A stretch of 64,000 nt of DNA from Granulicella aggregans (GTDB lineage: Bacteria; Acidobacteriota; Terriglobia; Terriglobales; Acidobacteriaceae): the NCBI RefSeq assembly GCF_014203275.1, contig NZ_JACHIP010000001.1:558001-622000 (forward strand). The letters are read 5' to 3'. The position numbers were made by a program, and so were the translations under genes. The notes under the pieces are model-generated. The model was not told where the DNA came from and did no database searches. It saw only the letters and a program-made list of their open reading frames with translations. Shown piece after piece: positions 1-7,732 of this stretch. Each line of letters starts with the position of its first letter. Positions within the stretch are counted from its first letter, which is position 1.

Positions 1-603
1 CACGTCATCCCCTACGGCGTCCGCCTCGACAAGTTCACCCCTGCCCCTGAGCCTCCGTCACAAGAAGAGTTCCACCTGCTCTTCGCCGGCGGCGTCAGCC
101 TCCGCAAAGGCATCCCGTACCTACTGCATGCCTTCGCCGCCCTGCGCCACCCGCATAAGCACCTCACCATAGTCGGCCATATCTCAGACGAGATCCGCCC
201 CCTGCTCCCCCGTCTCCCTACAGAAGACGTCACCTTCACTGGCTCCCTTCCACAGCCCGAGCTAGCCAGCCTCATGGCCCGCAGCCACGCTCTCGTCCTG
301 CCTTCCATCGAGGAGGGACTCGCTCTCGTCCAGGGTCAGGCCATGGCGTGCGGCTGCCCCGTCATCGCGACCCCCGCCACCGGCGCTGAAGACCTCTTCA
401 CCAACGGTATCGAAGGCTTCATTCTCCCGCGGACCGAAAATCCCACCCAGGCCCTCGCCGACCGCATGCAGCATCTGGCCGACGACCCCGCCCTCCAACT
501 GGCAATGCGCTCCGCAGCCCTCGCACGAGTGCATCAACTAGGCGGTTGGGACCACTACGGCGACCTCTGGGAATCCCTCCTCCACACCCTCACTCACCTA
601 TAA
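1..603 (+). CDS. Glycosyltransferase family 4, C-terminal part (5' end outside window)
   Basis: The reading frame is open from the first base and ends with TAA at 601-603, giving about 200 residues of a GT-B fold glycosyltransferase C-terminal (donor-binding) domain. The family signs are the HVIPYGV linker, the FAGGVSLRKGIPYLL start of the second Rossmann half, and a nucleotide-sugar site around PSIEEGLALVQGQAMACG. In most GT4 enzymes this site reads E-x7-E; here the second acidic residue is Gln. Such enzymes transfer sugar from a nucleotide donor, usually in exopolysaccharide or lipopolysaccharide synthesis. The acceptor cannot be told because the N-terminal half is missing. Confidence 0.85.
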   Translation, partial: HVIPYGVRLDKFTPAPEPPSQEEFHLLFAGGVSLRKGIPYLLHAFAALRHPHKHLTIVGHISDEIRPLLPRLPTEDVTFTGSLPQPELASLMARSHALVLPSIEEGLALVQGQAMACGCPVIATPATGAEDLFTNGIEGFILPRTENPTQALADRMQHLADDPALQLAMRSAALARVHQLGGWDHYGDLWESLLHTLTHL

Positions 604-680
604 ATAAACTTCGACTCTGAGCGACGGCTTCGCCCTCCACGCTTCAATCCTGTCTCCGAGCCAGAAATCGAACCGGAAAC

Positions 681-718
681 CAAATAAAAAGGGCCAACCC
701 ATACCGGATCGGCCCTTC
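681..718 (-). terminator. Rho-independent terminator downstream of the BamD-like gene
   Basis: Read on the minus strand, the sequence forms a 7-bp stem AAGGGCC/GGCCCTT (711-717 with 689-695) followed by a T-rich tract and ATTTGG. It lies 30 bases after the stop codon of the minus-strand BamD-like gene, so it most likely ends that transcript. It may also serve the convergent glycosyltransferase. Confidence 0.7.
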
Positions 719-746
719 ACTATACCCTTTTCCCTAAACCCTGCTC

Positions 747-2528
747 TTAGAAAGGATTGATCTTCCCCAATCCCTTCTTCTTCTTGTGCTTGTTCGACGA
801 CTCGTCGTTCTTATCGAACTCCGGCTTCGCCTTCTTTCCGTTCGCCGGAGCAGCTGCCGCAGGCGGAGCCTGTCCGGGTTGAATGTCGTTCACGGTGTCC
901 GGAGCGTCCGCAGGCTTTTCGATCGCAGGCAGCGGCGTGTTATTCGCTGGCCCAACCGCCTTCATCCCATCAATCGGAGCACTCGAGCCGGGACTCACAA
1001 TCTCGATGCCTGCCGAAGCCGCCGGGGCTCCGCCGCCATTCGTTACCGGCGCGACAGTCATCGTCGATCCCGATGCGCCAGTGCTGGTCCCCGCCGCTGG
1101 GACATCCTGGAACGCCAGCGGAGCCGCAGTGTCTGCAGCGGGAGCCGGGGTACCCGATCCGTCCGTCACCGGAGCCGCCGCGTCGCCAGTAGCCGCACCA
1201 CCAGGAGCCGTCGCCGGCCGCGCATTTGGATTCATCGCCAGCGTGAAGTCCTTCACAATCTGCCGGGTCACATCCGGAGCCACCGTCGGCTTCGGATCGA
1301 CCAGCGTAGGATCGCCCGTTCTAGCTGCCGTCACCACGTCGGGCTGGTGCATGACCAACAGCCGGGCGCGGTCCGTGATCTTGTACTGGGCGCGACTGTT
1401 TTCCATCTCTTCACTCCGCGCAATCTGCTCCGCCGTCGGCTTCGGAATGTCGGCATGCAGCGCAATCAGACGATCCTTCGCGTCTTCCACTCCGCGCGAA
1501 GCGGCGTGCTCGGTCACAATCTTCGAGTAGGCCGCGATCGCCTGGTCGTCGTACACCTTCTCCAGCCGCGCCTTTCCAGCCTCGGGCAGCTTCAGACTGC
1601 GCACATACTTCGCCTCGGCCTCGAATCCATCTCCCAGCCCCAACAGCACGTCGTCCATGTGGCTGTACTGCGGATACGTGTCCGCCACCGTCTGGTAGCG
1701 CGCAATCGTCGCCGGCCAGTTCGAATGCGTCGAGTAGAACTCCGCAATCGTGCTCTCACGCGTCGCCAGGACCTCCTGCACCTCGCGCAGCCGCTGCTTC
1801 GCGTCCGGCACCAGAGTCGAGTCCGGGAACTGCTGCAGCATCGTCCGGTACTCCTGCTCCGCGTGGACAGCCTTCGCGTAGTCGCGGTCGGGCTTGTCCA
1901 TCTGCCGGAAGTAAATATCGCCTACGCGCATTTGCGCTTCTGCGGCCTCAGGAGCGTTCGGGAAGAAGGTAATAAAGTCCTTGTACTCCTGCTCGGCCTG
2001 AGTCAAGGCTGCGGTACCGCCCTCCTTGTACCAGGAGTCGGCAATCGCCAGCTTCGCGCGCATCTGGTACTGCGAGTCAGGATAGGTGTTCAGCAGCGTC
2101 TGCAGATCGAGCCGTGACAGGTCGAATCGGCCATGCTTGGTCGCATCGACCGCCTTGTCATACAGCTGCTTGTCCGGAAGCGACGCGTCTTTGCCCGCCA
2201 GCGGATCGATCTTCTTGCCCTTCTTGAAGGCAGCCCGCGTATCCTTCGACTGCACAACCTTGTTTGCCTTGCTGTTCTCTTCCTTCTTTTCCGCCTTCTT
2301 CTCTGCCTGGGCCTTCTTCTTGTCGGCCTTGGTCTTGGGGACAATCTGTCCCGGGGCCGAAACCGGCGCCAGCGGGGCATCTGCAGCCGGAGCTTGTGTC
2401 GTCGCGGCCGGTGCCGGAGCCGCATCCTGCGCTCGCAACACGCCCGAAGCGCTGATCATTCCTGCCACGACAAAGCCTGCAGCGACCGCTGCTCTCAAAC
2501 TAGGGAAAAAGGTACGGGAACTCGTCAT
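747..2528 (-). CDS. BamD-like outer-membrane assembly TPR protein with long C-terminal extension
   Basis: About 593 residues. The start was placed at the ATG at 2528, which has a GGAG ribosome site and opens a signal peptide ending near ASGVLRAQ; the longer frame to 2594 lacks these. After the signal comes an Ala/Pro then Lys-rich linker (to about residue 115), then a BamD/YfiO-type TPR region (about 115-370), with YKDFITFFPNAPEA and YRTMLQQFPDS as clear tetratricopeptide repeats. A Pro/Ala/Thr-rich tail ends in a basic KHKKKKG segment. BamD is the lipoprotein scaffold of the beta-barrel assembly machine. Here no lipobox Cys is visible and the protein is more than twice the usual 240-280 residues, so membrane anchoring must differ. 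Confidence 0.75.
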   Translation of the reverse strand: MTSSRTFFPSLRAAVAAGFVVAGMISASGVLRAQDAAPAPAATTQAPAADAPLAPVSAPGQIVPKTKADKKKAQAEKKAEKKEENSKANKVVQSKDTRAAFKKGKKIDPLAGKDASLPDKQLYDKAVDATKHGRFDLSRLDLQTLLNTYPDSQYQMRAKLAIADSWYKEGGTAALTQAEQEYKDFITFFPNAPEAAEAQMRVGDIYFRQMDKPDRDYAKAVHAEQEYRTMLQQFPDSTLVPDAKQRLREVQEVLATRESTIAEFYSTHSNWPATIARYQTVADTYPQYSHMDDVLLGLGDGFEAEAKYVRSLKLPEAGKARLEKVYDDQAIAAYSKIVTEHAASRGVEDAKDRLIALHADIPKPTAEQIARSEEMENSRAQYKITDRARLLVMHQPDVVTAARTGDPTLVDPKPTVAPDVTRQIVKDFTLAMNPNARPATAPGGAATGDAAAPVTDGSGTPAPAADTAAPLAFQDVPAAGTSTGASGSTMTVAPVTNGGGAPAASAGIEIVSPGSSAPIDGMKAVGPANNTPLPAIEKPADAPDTVNDIQPGQAPPAAAAPANGKKAKPEFDKNDESSNKHKKKKGLGKINPF

Positions 2529-2656
2529 CCAATCCACTCCATCTGCCCCGCGCGTCGGCGCGAAACATGACACCATTCTAATCTTCCGAGGCAACTCGTG
2601 CCTGCCTGCTGAACCGAAAACCCCGACTCCGGTAAAACCGTCAATCCCACAGAACC

Positions 2657-2779
2657 GTCATCCTGAGCGAAGCGTCGGGCGGCTTCATCATCGGGTGCTC
2701 CACATCTCGGCTCTGAGATGTGAGAGTCGAACCACCAATGCTGTGCCCCATTCATCGCCGCCTCATCGCGATGAGTGGG
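2657..2779. repeat. Cluster of dispersed palindromic repeats between bamD-like and rpe
   Basis: Three units lie together. At 2657-2674 is GTCATCCTGAGCGAAGCG, a motif I know as recurrent in intergenic DNA of many bacteria. At 2701-2722 is a perfect 8-bp hairpin CACATCTC/GAGATGTG. At 2747-2779 is a 12-bp stem CCCATTCATCGC/GCGATGAGTGGG with one G-T wobble. The last unit, taken with its leader (2741-2779), recurs at 61051-61089 with only three mismatches, all in the loop. The cluster resembles REP-type extragenic palindromes. Confidence 0.7.
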
Positions 2780-2792
2780 CCGCCACGAACTC

Positions 2793-3500
2793 TCACCCAT
2801 GCGAGTGATCGTGCCCATCCTCTTCCTCGTCCATCCGAGCCTCGGCCTCGCGCGCGGCCTCCAGAAAGCTCTTCCCGTTCGCCTCCGCGCCGCCCGGCCC
2901 AAAGATCGCCGACCCTGCCACCAGCATCTCCGCTCCTGCTTCGACGACCGAACCCACCGTATCGTGAGCGACTCCGCCATCTACTTCTATGCGAAAGTTC
3001 AGCTCCATCTCGTGCCGCAACTCGGCGAGATACGCCATCTTTTCGAGCGAAAACGGCAGGAACTTCTGCCCGCCAAATCCCGGGTTCACGCTCATCACCA
3101 ACACGTGATGCACCATCGGCAGCACCTCGATCAGCGAGTCCACCGGCGTCCCCGGATTGATCACCACCCCAGGCTTCATGCCGTGATCGGCGATCAACTG
3201 CAGTGTCCGGTGCAGGTGCCTGCAGACCTCCTGGTGTACAGAGATCATGTCCGCCCCCGCAGCCGCAAACTCCGGAATGAACGCGTCCGGATTCTCGATC
3301 ATCAGGTGGCAGTCGAGCGGCAGTTTCGTCACCTTCCGCACGGCCTTTACGACAGGCGGCCCAAAGGTAATGTTCGGCACAAAGTGCCCATCCATCACGT
3401 CCACATGCACGATCGTCCCGCCGCCCCGCTCCGCTGCGGCAATCTCATCCGCCAGATGCGCAAAGTCCGCCGCCAATATCGAAAACGCCAGCTCAACCAT
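2793..3500 (-). CDS. rpe: Ribulose-phosphate 3-epimerase
   Basis: 235 residues, a full-length (beta/alpha)8 epimerase of the pentose phosphate pathway, interconverting ribulose 5-phosphate and xylulose 5-phosphate in the cytoplasm. Family marks are SILAADFAHL near the N-terminus, the HVDVMDGHFVPNITFG block with the catalytic Asp and metal His, DCHLMIENPD, VMSVNPGFGGQKF and the second catalytic Asp in EVDGGV. The C-terminus carries a His/Asp/Glu-rich tail (EEEDGHDHSHG) not needed for the fold, which might bind metal. The start ATG follows a GAGGAG-type site. The gene stands alone between the BamD-like gene and the chemoreceptor, all on the minus strand. Confidence 0.95.
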   Translation of the reverse strand: MVELAFSILAADFAHLADEIAAAERGGGTIVHVDVMDGHFVPNITFGPPVVKAVRKVTKLPLDCHLMIENPDAFIPEFAAAGADMISVHQEVCRHLHRTLQLIADHGMKPGVVINPGTPVDSLIEVLPMVHHVLVMSVNPGFGGQKFLPFSLEKMAYLAELRHEMELNFRIEVDGGVAHDTVGSVVEAGAEMLVAGSAIFGPGGAEANGKSFLEAAREAEARMDEEEDGHDHSHG

Positions 3501-3731
3501 CGTTCGTACTCCTCAGGAATTCCGTGGAAAACAACTCCTCCACCAACTCCCGAAGTGTACCAGTGGCGTATGAACCCTTCCCACAGCGGTCTGCCCCCAC
3601 CCCAACCTTTGTCATCCTCCGCACAGAGGAGGATCTGCTTCTTCTCGTTAGCTCATGGACGAACTCTATGCCTGTTCTGCAGGGTGCCCCATATCTGGCA
3701 GCTTTATCGCCATATGTGGGATTGCAGCGAA

Positions 3732-5216
3732 CTACGAAACTGCCATCCGATAAGCACGCCCGCCCCCACGCGGCGCGCTCTCCGAACCCGATCCATCCAC
3801 CAGATGCCCCAGCCCCTCCGCCAACATCCTTAGTTGCTCCGACTGTGCATTCAACTCTTCCGCACCCGAAGCACTCTCCTCTGCCGCAGCAGCGCTCTTC
3901 TGCGTCGCCTGCTCCATCTTAAGTAGAGCGCGACCGATCTGATCGATCGCGTGGCTCTGCTCCTGGCTGTTGCCGACAACCTGTTCGACCAGCGGCTTCA
4001 ACTGCGCAAAGACCGAACTCACTCCCCTGCTCGCATCCGTCAGGACGCTAATCTTTGTCTTGCCATCAGCGGCATTTCCTAACGACTGCTCGATCAGCAC
4101 CGAGATCTCTTCCGACGCCGCCGAGCAGCGCTGTGCCAGGCTGCGCACCTCGTCCGCCACCACCGCGAATCCCATTCCCGCCTCGCCCGCGCGTGCTGCT
4201 TCCACCGAAGCGTTCAGAGCAAGGATGTTGGTCTGGAAGGCAATCTGCGTAATTACCTGCAAAGTCTTCGCAATGTCGTGGGTAGATTGTCCGATCGCGT
4301 TCATCGCGGCGATGCAATCCTGCACCGCCCGGCCGGTATGCTCCGTGTTCTTTACCGCGTCGATCACAAGCCCGGTCGCCGCACGCGCATTCTCCGCGCT
4401 CTGCGTAGCCATTGCACCAATCTCTACCGCCGATGCCGAGGTCTCCTCGATCATCGCCGCCTGTTGCGACGCGTCCCGAGCCACATCCTGGCTCACCGCC
4501 GCCACCTGGGTCGCCGCACCCGAGACCTGTTCTGATCCATCCCGCAACTCGCTCGTCAAGGTGCGCAGGCTCGAATTGATCTGCCGGACAATTACGGTCG
4601 CCATCAAGCAGGAGGCGCAGAACCCGGCCAGGAAGATCACCAGGTTATTCGTCATCGAGCTATTCAAGCTCCCGATAATTGTCTTCGTCGAGTTGCCGCT
4701 TACCGTCGAACACAACACCTCGAGCTTGCCGGCATCGGCCACCATCGTCGCACCTTTGGCCGCCCATTCCTTCACCTGCGCGTCGTACGCATCGCCGTGC
4801 AGCGTGCCAGCCTGAACCATCTTCAGGGTCGCTTCCAGTGGGACTCGATAGGCGTCAAGATCTCTGCCCAGTTGCTCGACGCCGGGCCTCAGCTCACGCA
4901 GGTCTTCACTGCCGTTCACGAACGCCAGTAAGTCCTTCTGCTGCTTCTCTGCCTGGTTATATCGCTCCCAGCCTTTGTCCAGAGAACCCGGCTTTTGAAT
5001 CGTCACAAAGTAGATGAAGAAGATGCGGGCGTTCAGAACGTCGCGCTCAAAGTCGGTCGCCATCTGGGTCGCGGGCACGTAGCTCCGCGAGTGCGCATTC
5101 TCGCTGGCCAGCACGGAGCGCATCGTGTGGATCGCCAACCCGCACAGGTTCGCCATAAAGACCAATACCAGAGCGAAGCCAGCGGAGATGCGAAGCGAGA
5201 TAGACCAGTTTTTCAC
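3732..5216 (-). CDS. Methyl-accepting chemotaxis protein
   Basis: 494 residues starting at GTG (5216). A membrane helix at about 8-32, a periplasmic four-helix-bundle-type sensor region, a second membrane helix at about 190-212 ([17 protein letters not shown]), then a coiled-coil cytoplasmic part with the conserved hairpin tip [20 protein letters not shown] and [12 protein letters not shown]. It should relay ligand signals to CheA/CheW; no che genes are in the window. Gln/Glu pairs in the helices (for example [12 protein letters not shown]) fit methylation sites. The C-terminus lacks a CheR-tethering pentapeptide. Its ligand cannot be deduced. Confidence 0.93.
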   Translation of the reverse strand: MKNWSISLRISAGFALVLVFMANLCGLAIHTMRSVLASENAHSRSYVPATQMATDFERDVLNARIFFIYFVTIQKPGSLDKGWERYNQAEKQQKDLLAFVNGSEDLRELRPGVEQLGRDLDAYRVPLEATLKMVQAGTLHGDAYDAQVKEWAAKGATMVADAGKLEVLCSTVSGNSTKTIIGSLNSSMTNNLVIFLAGFCASCLMATVIVRQINSSLRTLTSELRDGSEQVSGAATQVAAVSQDVARDASQQAAMIEETSASAVEIGAMATQSAENARAATGLVIDAVKNTEHTGRAVQDCIAAMNAIGQSTHDIAKTLQVITQIAFQTNILALNASVEAARAGEAGMGFAVVADEVRSLAQRCSAASEEISVLIEQSLGNAADGKTKISVLTDASRGVSSVFAQLKPLVEQVVGNSQEQSHAIDQIGRALLKMEQATQKSAAAAEESASGAEELNAQSEQLRMLAEGLGHLVDGSGSESAPRGGGRAYRMAVS

Positions 5217-5299
5217 GCATCTCTATCGGCATTCCTGCCGGGATTTTTCAATCTGGAGCATCAGAAGTCTTCAGCAGCCATGGCGATTCAACGAGAACT

Positions 5300-6748
5300 C
5301 TATCTTCCGCTTGTCCTGCGGCTGGTAAATGCCTCTGGCGACTGGGCGTGTTCGGCGACTTCGATCACCCGCTCCACATCCGGCCGTCCCTCGTGGAGCA
5401 CTCTAACCTTCGCCCCCGCCTTGATCTTCTTCGCCCCTTCACGGTCGGTATCGGCCATCGTCGCAGGCTCGCCCAGGGCCATGCGCGCCGCACCGCGGAG
5501 GATCCTTCGCACCGGCCATCCACCATCCGCATAGGGGAAGAAGACCTCGCCGGCGCGTTGCTTCTCCGGCCGGTAGTACCAGCGCCGCAGCAGCGAGAGA
5601 TGATCGCTCAGCAGCGCCATATCCGACGGCACACTCGCCTTTGCCTCGAGCCGCGCCAGCACCTCATTGGCCCGCATCTCCGGACTCTCCGCAGCTTCAA
5701 CCTGCAAGCCCTCCAGCGGCACCGCCTGCAGCATCAACGGTTGCGCAAACAGGGAGCTCCCCACGCTGGTCTGCTCTTTCACCGCCCGCACGCCCAGCGT
5801 CGACATCCGCTCCGGCCCGGCGATGCATCCGGCCTGCACCATGAAGAGCGCAGCCTCCTGCAAATCTTCACCCTCTGCCGAAGCAGGAGCGACCTTCTGC
5901 ACCACAGCGGCCCGCACCTCGAGCACCGGCCTGACGAGCTCGTCTGCCAGCGCAGCGGCCGCCTTTACTTTCTGATACTTCTCATGCAGCGCCGCCGCCT
6001 GTTCGAACTCCATCGCCTCCGCGGCGACCTCGCGCTCGGCAGCGATCTTACCCAGCATGCTCTCGCCCCGCGTCGCGAAGAACGCCTCCACAGCATCGGC
6101 CTCCGCTTTGTACTCCTCCACCGTGCAGGCGATGTTGCATGGCGCGAGGCACTTCTTCATCTCCTGATACACACATCCCGGATGCTCCGGATAGGGCTGT
6201 AGATCCTCATAGCACCGGCGAATCTTGAACAGATCAAGCACCGCATCGCAGTACCGCTCGGCCGCCGCCCGTGAAGGAAACGGTCCATACATCTGCGCCA
6301 ACCCACGCTTGCTCAAGCGATTCGTCGCATAGACTCGCGGAAACGCATTCTCCGCCGTGAACCGGAGGAAGTAAGGCGTATGCAGCTTCAACCTCCGCCG
6401 CGCCTCAGCCAACCCGAAGAGCGCCGCCGCAGCCTCATACAGCACCAGGGACGACTCGAACTCCGACCCGGTCACGGTGTACTCAATCCGCGCCACGCGT
6501 TCGCGCAGATTCAGCCGCTTTGACTGCGACTCCGGAGGATCGAGCAGCCGCCGCATCCTGCGCCGCAGGTCCGCCGTGCGCGTCAGGTAAGGCTCGTCCG
6601 TCTCCTTGAAGCCACGCAGAGCAAACACACCGGGCACCGCAGGAACAGCGCGCAAAATCTCTTCCGCCCGCGAGGGTTCAAACGACGACGCTACCGCGAA
6701 TTGAAAGTTCGCTACCACAGACAGATTGTAGCCGCGGTGCCATTTCAT
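5300..6748 (-). CDS. UvrC-like protein lacking the C-terminal nuclease and HhH domains
   Basis: 482 residues. The N-terminal region (about 30-80) aligns with the GIY-YIG nuclease of UvrC but is degenerate: GVFALRG replaces GIY, and YLTRTADLRRR replaces the usual Y-[IV]-G-K-A-x-N-L-R. The UvrC iron-sulphur cysteines appear kept (RRC, HPGC, KKC and APC, spaced x12, x7, x3). A UVR/UvrB-binding helix pair is present (EAMEFEQAAALHEKYQ). The C-terminal RNase H-like endonuclease and helix-hairpin-helix domains of the 600-residue UvrC are absent, replaced by about 180 unrecognised residues. It probably does not incise DNA. Annotation as excinuclease subunit C would overstate its role. Confidence 0.8.
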   Translation of the reverse strand: MKWHRGYNLSVVANFQFAVASSFEPSRAEEILRAVPAVPGVFALRGFKETDEPYLTRTADLRRRMRRLLDPPESQSKRLNLRERVARIEYTVTGSEFESSLVLYEAAAALFGLAEARRRLKLHTPYFLRFTAENAFPRVYATNRLSKRGLAQMYGPFPSRAAAERYCDAVLDLFKIRRCYEDLQPYPEHPGCVYQEMKKCLAPCNIACTVEEYKAEADAVEAFFATRGESMLGKIAAEREVAAEAMEFEQAAALHEKYQKVKAAAALADELVRPVLEVRAAVVQKVAPASAEGEDLQEAALFMVQAGCIAGPERMSTLGVRAVKEQTSVGSSLFAQPLMLQAVPLEGLQVEAAESPEMRANEVLARLEAKASVPSDMALLSDHLSLLRRWYYRPEKQRAGEVFFPYADGGWPVRRILRGAARMALGEPATMADTDREGAKKIKAGAKVRVLHEGRPDVERVIEVAEHAQSPEAFTSRRTSGR

Positions 6749-6818
6749 CGGCGTCGGCGATAATCTCCTCCAGCATCAACCCGCGCATCTCATGCCACAG
6801 ACAACTCCGAGGAAACCG

Positions 6819-7622
6819 ATGCGCCACAGCTTCAAGACTCTTCTAGTTGCAATCGCAATTGCGGCCACGTCTTCCATCGACGCCTACGCGCAGGACATTG
6901 GCCTGAGCCCCACCCGCCCGACGGTCGCCAACGGGGCGTCCATCCAGAACAAGGGAGTGCTGCAGTTTGAGACCGGCTACGACGCCTTTCCGCAGCGCGT
7001 TCCAGGGAATCAGCAGACGGTTGCGGCGGGGCTATCTTACGCCGCGCTTGACCGGCTACGTCTTGACTTTGGCTGGTCTCCATTCGTCCACCAGTCGGAC
7101 GATGTGAGCAATACAAACGGTATCGGCACCATCACGCTCGGCGGCAAGGTTGAGCTCTTCAAGGAGCAATATCACCTGCCCAAACCCGGCCTCGCGATCC
7201 AGTACGAGGCGGAGTTGCCCACCGCTTCGCAGCACTCGCTGCAGAACTACGGCCAGCAGATCACGGTGCTGATCAACCATCACTACTTCAAAGACGGTAT
7301 TCTCGATGTCATCGCCAACAGCTCGCTGGTCCAAGCGGACTGCCAGACCGCCACCGGATGCACCTATGGCGGGCAGCAGTCGTTTGCTTTGAGCTATCAC
7401 CTCAACGAGAAGTCCCGTCTCTACGCCGAGGCGTACGGACAGAACAACTCCGCGTCAAACACGCCGCCTGGCACCTATGTGTTTGGCGGTTTCTATCATC
7501 AGTTCAGCGATACCGTCGGCATCGATGGCGGCATGCGCTTTGGCGTTTCGGACCACTCCGCCAGCGTGGGGACTACCGTCGGCCTCATCTTTGGGAGGCG
7601 GGTTCGAGGCAAGGCCGACTGA
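6819..7622 (+). CDS. Outer-membrane beta-barrel protein, transporter-like (MetA-pathway family)
   Basis: 267 residues from the ATG at 6819, chosen because GAGGA (6809-6813) lies five bases before it; an ATG at 6792 is in frame but has no ribosome site. A signal peptide ends near SIDAYAQ. The remainder consists of alternating beta-strands (LQFETGYDAFPQR, LRLDFGWSPFVHQ, VGTTVGLIFGRR) with the pattern of the phenol-degradation MetA-like outer-membrane family, often labelled transporter. The last residues do not end in an aromatic, unlike classical porins. Substrate unknown. It is transcribed away from the UvrC-like gene. Confidence 0.6.
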   Translation: MRHSFKTLLVAIAIAATSSIDAYAQDIGLSPTRPTVANGASIQNKGVLQFETGYDAFPQRVPGNQQTVAAGLSYAALDRLRLDFGWSPFVHQSDDVSNTNGIGTITLGGKVELFKEQYHLPKPGLAIQYEAELPTASQHSLQNYGQQITVLINHHYFKDGILDVIANSSLVQADCQTATGCTYGGQQSFALSYHLNEKSRLYAEAYGQNNSASNTPPGTYVFGGFYHQFSDTVGIDGGMRFGVSDHSASVGTTVGLIFGRRVRGKAD

Positions 7623-7688
7623 TTTTTGTCTCCAGTTCTTCGCATAACTCAAGGCAGAAGATGGGCTTGTCGATAGCGTCTCAACGCA

Positions 7689-7715
7689 CAGAAGCCGCCC
7701 TGAAGGCGGCCTCTG
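7689..7715. terminator. Possible terminator hairpin between convergent genes
   Basis: GCCGCC (7694-7699) and GGCGGC (7705-7710) form a GC-rich stem with loop CTGAA, extended by CAGA/TCTG flanks. It lies between the convergent barrel and protease genes. There is no T-run on either side, so termination is only suggested by position. Confidence 0.4.
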
Positions 7716-7732
7716 CGATTGATGGAAGCGGT

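Noticed and set aside
786..2117. Long plus-strand open frame opposite the BamD-like gene
   Set aside because: Arg-rich composition and no ribosome site; it is an antisense shadow of the high-GC gene on the minus strand.
5228..5241. CGGCATTCCTGCCG hairpin followed by GGATTTTT on the plus strand
   Set aside because: No plus-strand gene ends there; on the minus strand it has no T-run, so not called a terminator.
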